Shown one piece after another: positions 41,629 to 50,196 of a DNA stretch of 57,440 bases. Each line of letters begins with the position of its first letter. Position 1 is the first letter of the stretch. The stretch spans positions 1 to 57,440 of the forward strand of contig JAEEVW010000022.1 of assembly GCA_016291085.1 (NCBI GenBank), written 5' to 3'. A program made the position numbers and the translations under genes. This stretch comes from Prevotella sp. (lineage in GTDB: Bacteria; Bacteroidota; Bacteroidia; Bacteroidales; Bacteroidaceae). The notes beneath the pieces were generated by a model. It was given only the letters and a program-made list of their open reading frames with translations, ran no database searches and was not told the origin of the DNA.

Positions 41629-43998
41629 TCATTTTTCACTTTTAATCTTCTTCCTCAGTGTCAGCACATTCAGGTTGTCTATGCGCTCGTAGTTGATGGA
41701 GTCCATGTTCTGACGAATAATGTGGATGCCCAGTCCACCGATCTTCCGCTCTTGGGCCGAGAGCGTGGTGTCGACTTCCGACTGAACAGTGGGATCGAAA
41801 GGCATTCCGCAGTCGATAATGGTGAACTTCAGGCGTACATCGTTGGATGCTGCCTCGATGGTCACGTCGCGCTGCTGTCCTGGCGGATAGGCGTATTTCA
41901 TCACGTTGACGACAGCCTCTTCGACGGCCACCTTGATACTCATGGTGGTCTGTTCGTCGAAGCCCACATCCTGGCAGACCTCTTCGACAAAGGCATTCAG
42001 TCGCGGCACCTCTTGCAGGTCGCAGGGCAACACAAGATTCTTGTGCATCCTGACGTCGCTCTGCTGACGGATATACTGGATGGCCATCATGGTCAGGTCG
42101 TCGCTCTGTTCGGCATCGCCCACAAAATCGTGAACGGCATCGGTCATCTGTGCGATGAGTTGGCGGGGCTCCTGTTGCCCGTGAGAGAGAGCTTGGAAGG
42201 CCACATCGTTGACACGCTCTATCTGGAACTGTGCATAGTCGGCATTCATAGCCTCCGTCAGTCCGTCGGTAAAGAGCAGGATGGTGGTGCCAGTGAAGAT
42301 CTGTGTCTCCTGCAAGGAATACTTCCACGTGGGCATAAAGCCAACGGGGATATTTGAATCGCAGGCCAGTTCACCTACGCCTGCGCCAACGAGCAACGGC
42401 GCATCGTGGCCGGCGTTGCAGTAGTGCAGACGCCCTGTGGGCAGGTCTAGCACACCGACGAAGAGCGTGACGAACATGTGGGTCTTGTTCATGTCGGCAA
42501 TCGCCTTGTTCATCGTAGTCACGATACGGTCTGGCATCGACTCGTGGGCCGACACGGTGCGGAAAGTAGAACGCGTGACGGCCATGAAGAGCGAAGCAGG
42601 CACACCCTTGCCCGATACGTCACCGATGCAGAAGAAGAGTTTCTCATCACGGAAATAGAAGTCGAACAGGTCGCCGCCCACCTCCTTGGCAGGGGTCAGC
42701 GAGGCATAGAGCTGCACGTCGTCGCGGTCGTCCCGCGTGGGGAACTTCTCGGGCAGCATACCCATCTGTATGCCGCTGGCAATGCGGAGATCGCTCTCTA
42801 TTGAGGCCTTCTGGGCGGTAGTATTCTTCAGCTCGTCGATATATTTCACCAGCGATTGCTGCATGTTGCCGAATGAGTGGCTCAGCTGACCTATCTCATC
42901 AACACGTTGGAAGTCGGGCAACTCTGCATCAAACTGTCCCGAGGCAATAGTTTCGGCCTCATGAGCCAACCGTCGCAGAGGTTGCAGTTCGCGGGTGATA
43001 ATGCGGATGAACAGGTAGAGCATCAGCAGCAGACCCACCAAGACAATGGCCCTGACACTGTTTCGCAGACGGTCGAAACCGCCGAAGATGTCGCTCTCAG
43101 GACAAACGATGGCCATTGAGCACCCCGTATGTCCGAGTGGTTTGTAGAATACGTAGCTGTCCTTGCCGTCGATATTCATGTGTTTCATGCCCTCCTCACC
43201 GCGCTGCATGGCGTAGCCCAGGGCTGTCAAGGCCGTGTCGGGCTGTTCCAGCGTCTGTGTGAAGATGGTCTGGCGGGTGATTTTCGTCGTGTCGGGATGT
43301 ACGAAGTAGGTGCCGCCACGACCTATCATGATGCTATAGGAATTGGGATAGGGCTTGACCTCAGAGATAGTCTGCGAGAGCCAGGTGATGGAGAGACTGG
43401 TATTGATAACACCTATCACCTGTCCTTGTTTGTTCTTGATAGTCTGACAGTAGCTGGTCACCATCTCACTGGTGTTGGTGGCCACGTCGAGGTCCATATA
43501 CGGTTCTGTCCAACAGGGCTTTCCAAGCAGTTGGGACATGAGATACCAGTCGGCAAAGAAATACTGGTAGTGGTCGCTGCCCCCCTGTATGGTACGTAGC
43601 GAGTCGCCGATATGTTTGGTGTAGGCAGAGAAGTAGCGCCCTTTGTCCTTGAAGTAGTAAGGTTCGAAGGCGATGGAGCAGTTGTAGAAGTCGGGGTTGT
43701 TCTGCAGCATGCCTCGGCTGTAGACGAACATCGAGTCGGCCTTGTTGGGATGCCGCATCACAAGCCATTTGGTCATGTTCGATGCCACCTCCACACGGTT
43801 CAGGATACCCTCTACACGCAGCGAGGTCTTATCCAGAATCGTCGTAGCACGGCTGATAGCCTCCTGGCGCACAGCCTCGCGCGACTGATAGAACAGGAAT
43901 CCGAGGGCGACGTTGAAGATGATGGCAGCAAAGAATACCACCCACAGACTGACTCTCACTGAGAGTTTGCGACGGATATATGCGATGATCTTTTTCAT
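41629..43998 (-). CDS. Membrane sensor SpoIIE-type PP2C phosphatase with fused anti-sigma-type ATPase
   Basis: 789 residues from MKKIIAYIRRKLSVRVSLWV. Membrane helices at about 15-37 and 316-334 enclose a periplasmic Cache-like sensor (about 40-310; GQVIGVINTSLSI, YSIMIGRGGTYFVHPD). A HAMP linker follows (335-387; ELQPLRRLAHEAETIASG), then a PP2C/SpoIIE phosphatase (about 425-645) with metal ligands in GGDLFDF, IGDVSGKGVPASLFMA and SDDLT. A C-terminal HATPase domain of the RsbW/SpoIIAB kind (about 655-785) has SIKVAVEEAVVNVMKYAY and IIDCGMPFD, then GGLGIHII. So phosphatase and putative STAS kinase are in one chain. Starts at 44007 or 43998 are equally open; the latter gives the more usual MKK start. 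It overlaps nothing and lies 12 bases after the binding-protein gene. Confidence 0.93.
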   Translation of the reverse strand: MKKIIAYIRRKLSVRVSLWVVFFAAIIFNVALGFLFYQSREAVRQEAISRATTILDKTSLRVEGILNRVEVASNMTKWLVMRHPNKADSMFVYSRGMLQNNPDFYNCSIAFEPYYFKDKGRYFSAYTKHIGDSLRTIQGGSDHYQYFFADWYLMSQLLGKPCWTEPYMDLDVATNTSEMVTSYCQTIKNKQGQVIGVINTSLSITWLSQTISEVKPYPNSYSIMIGRGGTYFVHPDTTKITRQTIFTQTLEQPDTALTALGYAMQRGEEGMKHMNIDGKDSYVFYKPLGHTGCSMAIVCPESDIFGGFDRLRNSVRAIVLVGLLLMLYLFIRIITRELQPLRRLAHEAETIASGQFDAELPDFQRVDEIGQLSHSFGNMQQSLVKYIDELKNTTAQKASIESDLRIASGIQMGMLPEKFPTRDDRDDVQLYASLTPAKEVGGDLFDFYFRDEKLFFCIGDVSGKGVPASLFMAVTRSTFRTVSAHESMPDRIVTTMNKAIADMNKTHMFVTLFVGVLDLPTGRLHYCNAGHDAPLLVGAGVGELACDSNIPVGFMPTWKYSLQETQIFTGTTILLFTDGLTEAMNADYAQFQIERVNDVAFQALSHGQQEPRQLIAQMTDAVHDFVGDAEQSDDLTMMAIQYIRQQSDVRMHKNLVLPCDLQEVPRLNAFVEEVCQDVGFDEQTTMSIKVAVEEAVVNVMKYAYPPGQQRDVTIEAASNDVRLKFTIIDCGMPFDPTVQSEVDTTLSAQERKIGGLGIHIIRQNMDSINYERIDNLNVLTLRKKIKSEK

Positions 43999-44028
43999 AA
44001 TTGTCAATTATCAATTGTCAATTAATTC
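43999..44028. repeat. Tandem-word tract across the binding-protein stop codon
   Basis: ATTGTCAATTATCA units; the tract supplies the last residues (LIDN) and stop of the binding protein. Same words as the tract after carB. Confidence 0.75.
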
Positions 44029-44955
44029 CTTATACGTTACTTCGCGGCTCAGCATCTGGTTCTCCACCATCAGGCGGCTGGCCAGTTGCACCATGTCGGG
44101 GCGCAGTCTGAACTCGCGCTTCTTAGACTCACGGTCCACTTGCAGGCGCAGCACGTCCTCCAACATCAATTTCTGCATCACACGGTTGGTGGCGATGTGG
44201 TTCTTATCCACGTACTGCATCACTATGTCGAGTGCTTCCCGGGGGTGCGCGGCAGCCCACTCCCAACCCTTCCTGCTGGCCTGGGCAAAGCGGCGCGCCT
44301 GGTCCTTATGTTTAATATAGTACTCGCGGGTCATATACACGCCGTCTTCCTGCACGTTATAGCCGTGGTCGCAGAACCGGTACACGTTCTTGTCGGTCAT
44401 CTTGACACCCGCCTGCACCAACTGGTAGTATTCGTTGTAGCTCATGGCTAGCGTGGCATCTAAGGCACCGGCCACAAACAGATTGACGTTCTGGGCGAAG
44501 CGCACCCACTGATAGTCCAGATGATCCTTGATGCTCATGCAGATGGCCAACTGTCCGAAGCCCACGCTCCAGATACCCACCTTGGCACCCTTCTGTGTCA
44601 GCGGGTCTTTACCACGTGCCGACACAATGACCATCGCATTGTTCATCGATGTCTGAAGGATGTTCACCAGGGGGATGCCGTCGTCAATAATCTCCAGTGC
44701 CTGACACAACTGCAGTGTTGTGGCCTGACATTCATTATTGCGCAGTCGGCTCATGGCCGGCTGCGTGGCCGACGGGTGCTCGATGCGCACCTTAACCCCC
44801 GCCTCACGGTAAAAGCCCTTTGCTTCCGCCACGTAATAGCCGGCGAACTGGGCCTGCGCCGTCCATTGGGGCGTAAACACGATGGTCTCGTTCTGTGCAG
44901 TCACAGTCTGAGCCATTGCCATCATAGCAATGAATAAATATAATGTCTGTTTCAT
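44011..44955 (-). CDS. NMT1/THI5-like periplasmic binding protein
   Basis: 314 residues with signal peptide MKQTLYLFIAMMAMAQTVTA. IVFTPQWTAQAQFAGYYVAEAKGFYREAGVKV is the start seen in the THI5/NMT1 group of family 2-type binding proteins (pyrimidine, riboflavin precursors and similar ligands). No permease or ATPase gene is near; instead it overlaps the HD gene by four bases (ATGA) and is followed by the SpoIIE sensor. So it may present a ligand to the Cache domain of that sensor rather than feed a transporter. Ligand unknown. Identification of the fold is good; the sensory role is inference. Confidence 0.85.
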   Translation of the reverse strand: MKQTLYLFIAMMAMAQTVTAQNETIVFTPQWTAQAQFAGYYVAEAKGFYREAGVKVRIEHPSATQPAMSRLRNNECQATTLQLCQALEIIDDGIPLVNILQTSMNNAMVIVSARGKDPLTQKGAKVGIWSVGFGQLAICMSIKDHLDYQWVRFAQNVNLFVAGALDATLAMSYNEYYQLVQAGVKMTDKNVYRFCDHGYNVQEDGVYMTREYYIKHKDQARRFAQASRKGWEWAAAHPREALDIVMQYVDKNHIATNRVMQKLMLEDVLRLQVDRESKKREFRLRPDMVQLASRLMVENQMLSREVTYKELIDN

Positions 44956-45530
44956 TTTCCGAATACTTGATTGATGAGTTGCTTAAACTCCTTGTAGGCA
45001 AAGGTGTCGCGGAGTTCACTAAGCGCATCTGCCAGTCCCCGGTAGTGCCACTCGTGGTCTTTGGGGTCCTTGGCGTGGAAGAGATTCCAGAGCTGGTCGC
45101 CCTGCTCAGCATAGTCGCGGGCGATGGCTCGCATGTTTGAAAGTTTGTCGCCGAGAGCCACCATCTTGGCATCGTGTGAGGCACGGGCCAGACGGTCGAT
45201 GGCAGCCTGTTTGCGGGCATGCCAACTGTCCTCCTCGCTCACACTCTCTGGCATGGTGTCGCTTTCCGAGACTACGAGCAAGGCGATGCGGTCGCCGAAT
45301 TCAGCGCGTATCTGCTCTACAGTCGTGTCAGTATCCTCCACGGTATCGTGAAGAACGGCGGCGGCCAGCAGTTCCTGATCGCGTGTCATCGTGGCGACGA
45401 TTTCCACAGCCTCCATCGGGTGAACGATATAGGGAAAACCCTTGCCGCGGCGCTCAGTCCCGGCATGGGCGCGGACAGCGAACACGATGGCGCGGTCCAG
45501 TAATGTTGTGTCTAACGGTTTGTTTGCCAT
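44952..45530 (-). CDS. HD-domain (p)ppGpp hydrolase-like protein
   Basis: 192 residues, single HD domain of the RelA/SpoT/MESH1 type: AVRAHAGTERRGKGFPYIVHPMEAVEI supplies the first metal histidine region and AAAVLHDTVEDTDTTVEQI the HD pair and the ED motif found in ppGpp hydrolases. Then KMVALGDKLSNMRAI, equivalent to the K/R-DK-xN motif. No synthetase domain, so a small alarmone hydrolase is likely. First gene of the signalling series; its stop overlaps the binding-protein start. A weak -7 box (TAATTTTA, near 45572-45579) lies upstream. Action on another phosphorylated nucleotide cannot be excluded. Confidence 0.85.
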   Translation of the reverse strand: MANKPLDTTLLDRAIVFAVRAHAGTERRGKGFPYIVHPMEAVEIVATMTRDQELLAAAVLHDTVEDTDTTVEQIRAEFGDRIALLVVSESDTMPESVSEEDSWHARKQAAIDRLARASHDAKMVALGDKLSNMRAIARDYAEQGDQLWNLFHAKDPKDHEWHYRGLADALSELRDTFAYKEFKQLINQVFGK

Positions 45531-45612
45531 ACTATTTCAAATAATTTATTCTCAACTGTTGTTGCTCTAAAATTACAACTTTTTTATCGATTATCGTCCG
45601 AAATAGGCGATT

Positions 45613-48600
45613 TTATTTAGTGTCGGTGGTGGGTTTGCGCTGAAAGAGCGAACGCCATCCGTTGAAGTCCTTCTTCATGATGATGCCGATGCCCTGGGTG
45701 TTGAGTGACGAGCGGGTGAAGTAGCGGTCGTTGGTCTGGTTATAGACCTTCAGGGCAAGATTACCGTTAGGTGAGAGCAGGTATCGAATGTCGAAATCAC
45801 CGATAAACGAGGGTGTCGTCGTAGTGGCATTGTCGCGATATCCGAATTGTCCGTTGATAAGCAGACGATTATTCAGCAAACGACCGTTAATGATACCTTC
45901 GTATTCGGCATTGTTCCATCCTTCGTCACCAGTCGAGATGTTTGCTCCGAAATTCCAGTTGTCGTTCTTGATGACTTGTCCCAGCATTGAGTTCAGTTGT
46001 CCGCTGAGCGTTCCTGACAGCAGACTCTGCATGGCCAGCGATGTGCTGTTACGTTGCGACTCGTTTTCTGCGGCATTGTTGGCTCCCTGCGGATAGAATC
46101 GTCCGATGGCCAGCAGATAGATAACCTGTTGGCGCATTTCGTCTTGTCCGTTGATAACGTTGCGCACCATCTGTTTCTCGTTGGAGTTGACGTTCAAGAT
46201 GTCGAAGTCGAAGTCAACGATGGGAGCCCGCGGCTGGCCCGTGATATTCATCAGACAGTTGACGCGTACGGTGTTGGCGAACGACTGTCCGATGTTGAGG
46301 TCTGACAGGCTGACACCGTTGACGATGTGCTGGGCTTGCAGGTCTAACTGGGCGTCGTAGGGATCACCACTGAACACAATGGTTCCGCCTTCAGAGAAGG
46401 TGAAGTCTTTCTTGATGATGTTCTGGATGGTGACATTGTATTTGCCCTCGGTTACTTCGTAGTTGCCGAACATGTTGAAACCTCCCTTGTTGTAGTAGGT
46501 GGCCTGTAGGTCGCCTCGTCCTCGCAGGACGATGTAATCACCAGTACGGGCATCCATGAGCAGTCGCAACTGGGCGTCGGGCGTGGTATTCACCTTCAGA
46601 CGCATGGTCAGGTCGCTACGGAAATTGTCGTCGTCGGTGGCAGAAGCTAATTTTTCACTATTCTCTTTTCCCTTTTCACTTGCTGAGCCCCATACGATGA
46701 ATTCCTGGCTGCTGGCTACCTCAGGGCTGGATGCGTTGTAGACGAAGAAGGAATTCTTTTGCGGAGTAATGTCGGCTTCAATGATGGTTTCGTTCTCGCG
46801 ACCGTGGATGGCTGCCTTGCCCCGTGCAAAGACCGTTCCGTAGAACATCTCCTCTCCGAAGTCGGGGAAGTCGTAGGCCAGCAGGTTTTCTGCGTCGACG
46901 TAGATGTCGAAAGTGAGATTAGTCAGTTCCTGGTGATGTATGCCGCCCGTCAAGATACCCTGGTTGCCATAGATGTCGTAGACCTCACAGCGTACAAACT
47001 CCATCTCGTTAGGTACCATACGAATCGTGTCGTTGCGCATCTCGTAGGTGCACCCCAGAGCTGTAACGTGGGCATGTCCGTTGAGTAGCAACTCTCCTGT
47101 CAGATTGATGGCGTCCAGCGGTCCGATAAGCCGTACGGCGCCGTTTGCGTGTCCGTCAACATGACTGCAGAAACTGCTGGTGAACGATTTGGCAAAGTCG
47201 AGGTACGTGCCTTCAGCGCGGATGCCTAAGTCGATGTAGTTGCGCTCGGGCGACACATAACCGTCGATGAGTGTCTTGGCTTCCGGACCGTCGTCGGCAA
47301 TGGCGTGAATATCAATTTGTTTCTTTTCCTTGTTCCAGTTGACGTGGGCATCGAGTGTTCCCATGCGTCCATCCTCGAATTTGAACTCATCAACCTTCAG
47401 GGCTCCGTTGGCCTGCAGCTCTCCTAATACACCACTGACATTTCCGCTTCCAGTAGCCAGCCCGCTGAACGATACCGCGTGGAAGTTGACAAGGTTCAGC
47501 ACGTAGCTGATGTCAATTCCCTTGAGGTTGAATTGTAGAGAGTCGAGATTGCTTTCCGATGCCGTGCCGTCTATCATCAAGTGCTGCTGATTGTGCCGAA
47601 CGGCGAAGTTGAAGATGTCCAGTCGATTGTCGTAATAGGCTATGTGACAGGGTTGTACATCCCAAACAGCATCGTTGATATTGATTTTCGACGAGGCGAT
47701 GTCTACGTTTGTAATCGCCTTGCCTTCCAGTGTCGTGTTGAATTCTGCCATTGCCGTAATCATACCGCTCATGTGCTTTGTAGCATGATTGTCCCAAAGG
47801 AGCGATGCTGTCAACTGATTGTTATAAGCACTGCTTGTCACCTGCAGGTCCCATTTTTCACCATTGCCCATCAACTTGGTGGCGCTCAGGTCACAGAGCA
47901 GGGTGTTCATGGGTGATACAATGCTGAGGTTACAGTCGTCGTACTGGCTGTCTTTGTAAAACAGTTGGGGGATGTTGCACATGAGAACCATTTGCTGCAT
48001 CTTGTCGTTCACCGTTCCGTGCAGTGTCAGCGGACGGGGCAGTTGGACGGGAACCTGCAGCAAGTGCTGTAGCCAGTCGGATTTGCGGATAGTGACGTCG
48101 ATGGCAAAGTTGTTGTTCGTGTTCGGATTCACCTGAGGGAGTCCTGGCAGGGTGGGGAGCTTGGTGACAACAAAGTTGTTAATGCTCTGCAATAGTGTCC
48201 TGTAATCGAAATCGCCTTTGATGTTGGCTGTGGCAAAGTCGCTGTCCAATGTAATGTGGTGGACGTTGTCTTCAAATCCCGACTCCACGTGCAGGGCATT
48301 CATCTGATAGTTGACGTCCGGTGACACCATCGACAGGTCCGTCAGGTCTATGTTGCCCATGGCGTCGTTGGTGCCACTGGCCGTAAAGTCGGCTTTCAGA
48401 TTAGCGGAAAAACGGGCTTCGCCCCATTTGTCAGACAGATGGATGGCCTGTGGTGAGAACTGATTGATGCTGGCTTCGACCTGTACATTCTTCGTCTGTC
48501 CTGTCCGTTTCAAAATACCGTCGACCGACAGTTGCAGGTTAGGGTCGTCAATGCTCAGCGTGCCGTGAATGTCGTCAGGACTGTACAGTCCGTTGACGGC

Positions 48601-50106
48601 AATGTTTTGGAATTGGTATCCTTTATAGTCAAACTGTTTGATGATGCCATCTGCTTCGAGGGTGATGTCGCTCTCAGTTGGCAATTTGCCGCTGAGGTTG
48701 ATTTCGGTGGCCAGCATGCCGAACTGCTCGTCATCAGTCAGTTGTTTCAGGTTGATGCCATCGGTATGGATGTTGCCGCTGAATTCGCGTTGGCGGTTCA
48801 GCATCAGGTTCAGCGCCACATTGCCCGCATCTGTGGCCAGCTGGCTGTTGGTGGTGATTTCGCTGACGCCGGTGCCTTTGACAAATCCTTTCATGTGGAT
48901 ATTTCCCAGTCGGGTCACGATAGGTGGCACGTCCATCTGCTGGCCTTTCAGGTTTTCTGATATGAAACTGATGGTTTTGTCGGAGAGTCTCAAGTCGTTG
49001 ATGTCTGCCAGCCAGGTGGGCTCAGGCAGCGTTAGGTCTCTTACCCAACCGTCAATGTCGATATCGATGTCTCCCGTTGTCGAATTCACCAGCAGATCGG
49101 AAACGATGACATCCTCACCTTGTCCGCGAAAGGAGGCAGAGAGAGTTAGGGTGCTGTTGAATGTTTTTAGCGAGGGCAACAGACAAGCCAGATCTGACAA
49201 GGTAATGGTCGACGGCTCGATACTTCCTTTATGAACCAGCGAAGGTATCATGAAATGCTTGTCCCTGAATTGGTATTTCGCCTCTATATCACCCAGTTTG
49301 ATCTCGGTGCCAGGCATTTTCAGTTCGAAGTCCTGCAGATTGCTGTCGTGTCTGCCACCTTGGAAACGAAATGCCAGACGGTCAATCTGCAGTCCCGACT
49401 GTTCTTTCAGTGCCAGTCGCTTTAGGTTGATGTTGAGCGAGTCTTCAGTCAGTGTCTTGACGATGGCATGGATATTGATATCACTTATTTTCAGGTGATT
49501 AGGATTCAGTGCTCCAGGTGTCTCCGGCAGGTCCTGACGATCAAAGCTGATGCTGGAATGTCGCATGATCAGCGAGTTGAAACGCAGGTCGAGAGGGGCA
49601 GTACTGGTGGTATCCTTCGAGGCCAGCGAGTCGAGTGCAAACTGGAAGTTAGGCTTGCTTAGCGAGTCGCGTTGGTAGAACACTCCGTGGGCTCCGAAAA
49701 TCTGTCCGGTGGCAATGGATATCTTTCCTTTCGTCAGTGGCAGCAGATCAATGGTGGCCGACAGTCTGCGGGCTGTCAGCATGTCCTTGTCCTGTTGGTC
49801 GCGAATCACAACATCATAGAGTGTCAGTCGGTTGGGGATGCCGACATCCGCCCTGCCGATGCTCACATTGGTGCCCAGTTTCTGAGCCACCACAGTGGCC
49901 AATTTCCCACCCAGCCATTGTTGCATGGCGGGTATCTTGAAGGTAAGGATGAACAATAAGTACAGGCCTAAAACGGTCCATACGATGATGTTCACTATGT
50001 ACTTAAATACCTTCAAAACTGACAAATTGGGATAGCAAAACGTAGGGTTTGCCTCAAATTTTGGCACAAAATTACAAGAAAAAGTTGTGATTTGTGTTAT
50101 TTTCAA
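45613..50106 (-). CDS. tamB: TamB-like translocation and assembly protein
   Basis: About 1470-1497 residues. A single N-terminal membrane helix (FKYIVNIIVWTVLGLYLLFIL) anchors a very long beta-rich periplasmic region (AsmA-like start, then DUF490/TamB C-terminal domain with YLLAIGRFYPQGANN and TQGIGIIMKKDFNGW). TamB-like proteins bridge inner and outer membranes, carrying lipids and assisting barrel insertion. The end given is the outermost ATG; the -7 box TAATTTTG at 50067-50074 lies inside that extension, so translation more likely starts at a TTG at 50019 or 50010 (xSVLKVFKYIVN). Residues about 1141-1153 (SEKGKENSEK) derive from a tandem-word tract at 46650-46685. Divergent from nqrA. Confidence 0.9.
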   Translation of the reverse strand: MKITQITTFSCNFVPKFEANPTFCYPNLSVLKVFKYIVNIIVWTVLGLYLLFILTFKIPAMQQWLGGKLATVVAQKLGTNVSIGRADVGIPNRLTLYDVVIRDQQDKDMLTARRLSATIDLLPLTKGKISIATGQIFGAHGVFYQRDSLSKPNFQFALDSLASKDTTSTAPLDLRFNSLIMRHSSISFDRQDLPETPGALNPNHLKISDINIHAIVKTLTEDSLNINLKRLALKEQSGLQIDRLAFRFQGGRHDSNLQDFELKMPGTEIKLGDIEAKYQFRDKHFMIPSLVHKGSIEPSTITLSDLACLLPSLKTFNSTLTLSASFRGQGEDVIVSDLLVNSTTGDIDIDIDGWVRDLTLPEPTWLADINDLRLSDKTISFISENLKGQQMDVPPIVTRLGNIHMKGFVKGTGVSEITTNSQLATDAGNVALNLMLNRQREFSGNIHTDGINLKQLTDDEQFGMLATEINLSGKLPTESDITLEADGIIKQFDYKGYQFQNIAVNGLYSPDDIHGTLSIDDPNLQLSVDGILKRTGQTKNVQVEASINQFSPQAIHLSDKWGEARFSANLKADFTASGTNDAMGNIDLTDLSMVSPDVNYQMNALHVESGFEDNVHHITLDSDFATANIKGDFDYRTLLQSINNFVVTKLPTLPGLPQVNPNTNNNFAIDVTIRKSDWLQHLLQVPVQLPRPLTLHGTVNDKMQQMVLMCNIPQLFYKDSQYDDCNLSIVSPMNTLLCDLSATKLMGNGEKWDLQVTSSAYNNQLTASLLWDNHATKHMSGMITAMAEFNTTLEGKAITNVDIASSKININDAVWDVQPCHIAYYDNRLDIFNFAVRHNQQHLMIDGTASESNLDSLQFNLKGIDISYVLNLVNFHAVSFSGLATGSGNVSGVLGELQANGALKVDEFKFEDGRMGTLDAHVNWNKEKKQIDIHAIADDGPEAKTLIDGYVSPERNYIDLGIRAEGTYLDFAKSFTSSFCSHVDGHANGAVRLIGPLDAINLTGELLLNGHAHVTALGCTYEMRNDTIRMVPNEMEFVRCEVYDIYGNQGILTGGIHHQELTNLTFDIYVDAENLLAYDFPDFGEEMFYGTVFARGKAAIHGRENETIIEADITPQKNSFFVYNASSPEVASSQEFIVWGSASEKGKENSEKLASATDDDNFRSDLTMRLKVNTTPDAQLRLLMDARTGDYIVLRGRGDLQATYYNKGGFNMFGNYEVTEGKYNVTIQNIIKKDFTFSEGGTIVFSGDPYDAQLDLQAQHIVNGVSLSDLNIGQSFANTVRVNCLMNITGQPRAPIVDFDFDILNVNSNEKQMVRNVINGQDEMRQQVIYLLAIGRFYPQGANNAAENESQRNSTSLAMQSLLSGTLSGQLNSMLGQVIKNDNWNFGANISTGDEGWNNAEYEGIINGRLLNNRLLINGQFGYRDNATTTTPSFIGDFDIRYLLSPNGNLALKVYNQTNDRYFTRSSLNTQGIGIIMKKDFNGWRSLFQRKPTTDTK
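46650..46685 (-). repeat. In-frame tandem-word tract inside tamB
   Basis: Near-copies of TTTTCAC/TTCTCTT/TTTCCCT. On the coding strand they read AGTGAAAA-type words like those after the second amt gene (14526-14553). Confidence 0.65.
50067..50074 (-). promoter_or_regulatory. tamB promoter, -7 box TAATTTTG
   Basis: Perfect TAnnTTTG, lying downstream of the ATG at 50106 and so arguing for a later, non-ATG start. Confidence 0.55.
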
Positions 50107-50139
50107 TCATTTTTTCTTCATCTTCTATCATTTTTTTAT

Positions 50140-50147
50140 TAATTTTG
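50140..50147 (+). promoter_or_regulatory. nqr operon promoter, -7 box TAATTTTG
   Basis: Perfect TAnnTTTG, 49 bases before the nqrA start. Confidence 0.7.
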
Positions 50148-50196
50148 CACCATTCTTATAAGAGAAGGCTATTCAAAATTCATTTTAGTTATATTC

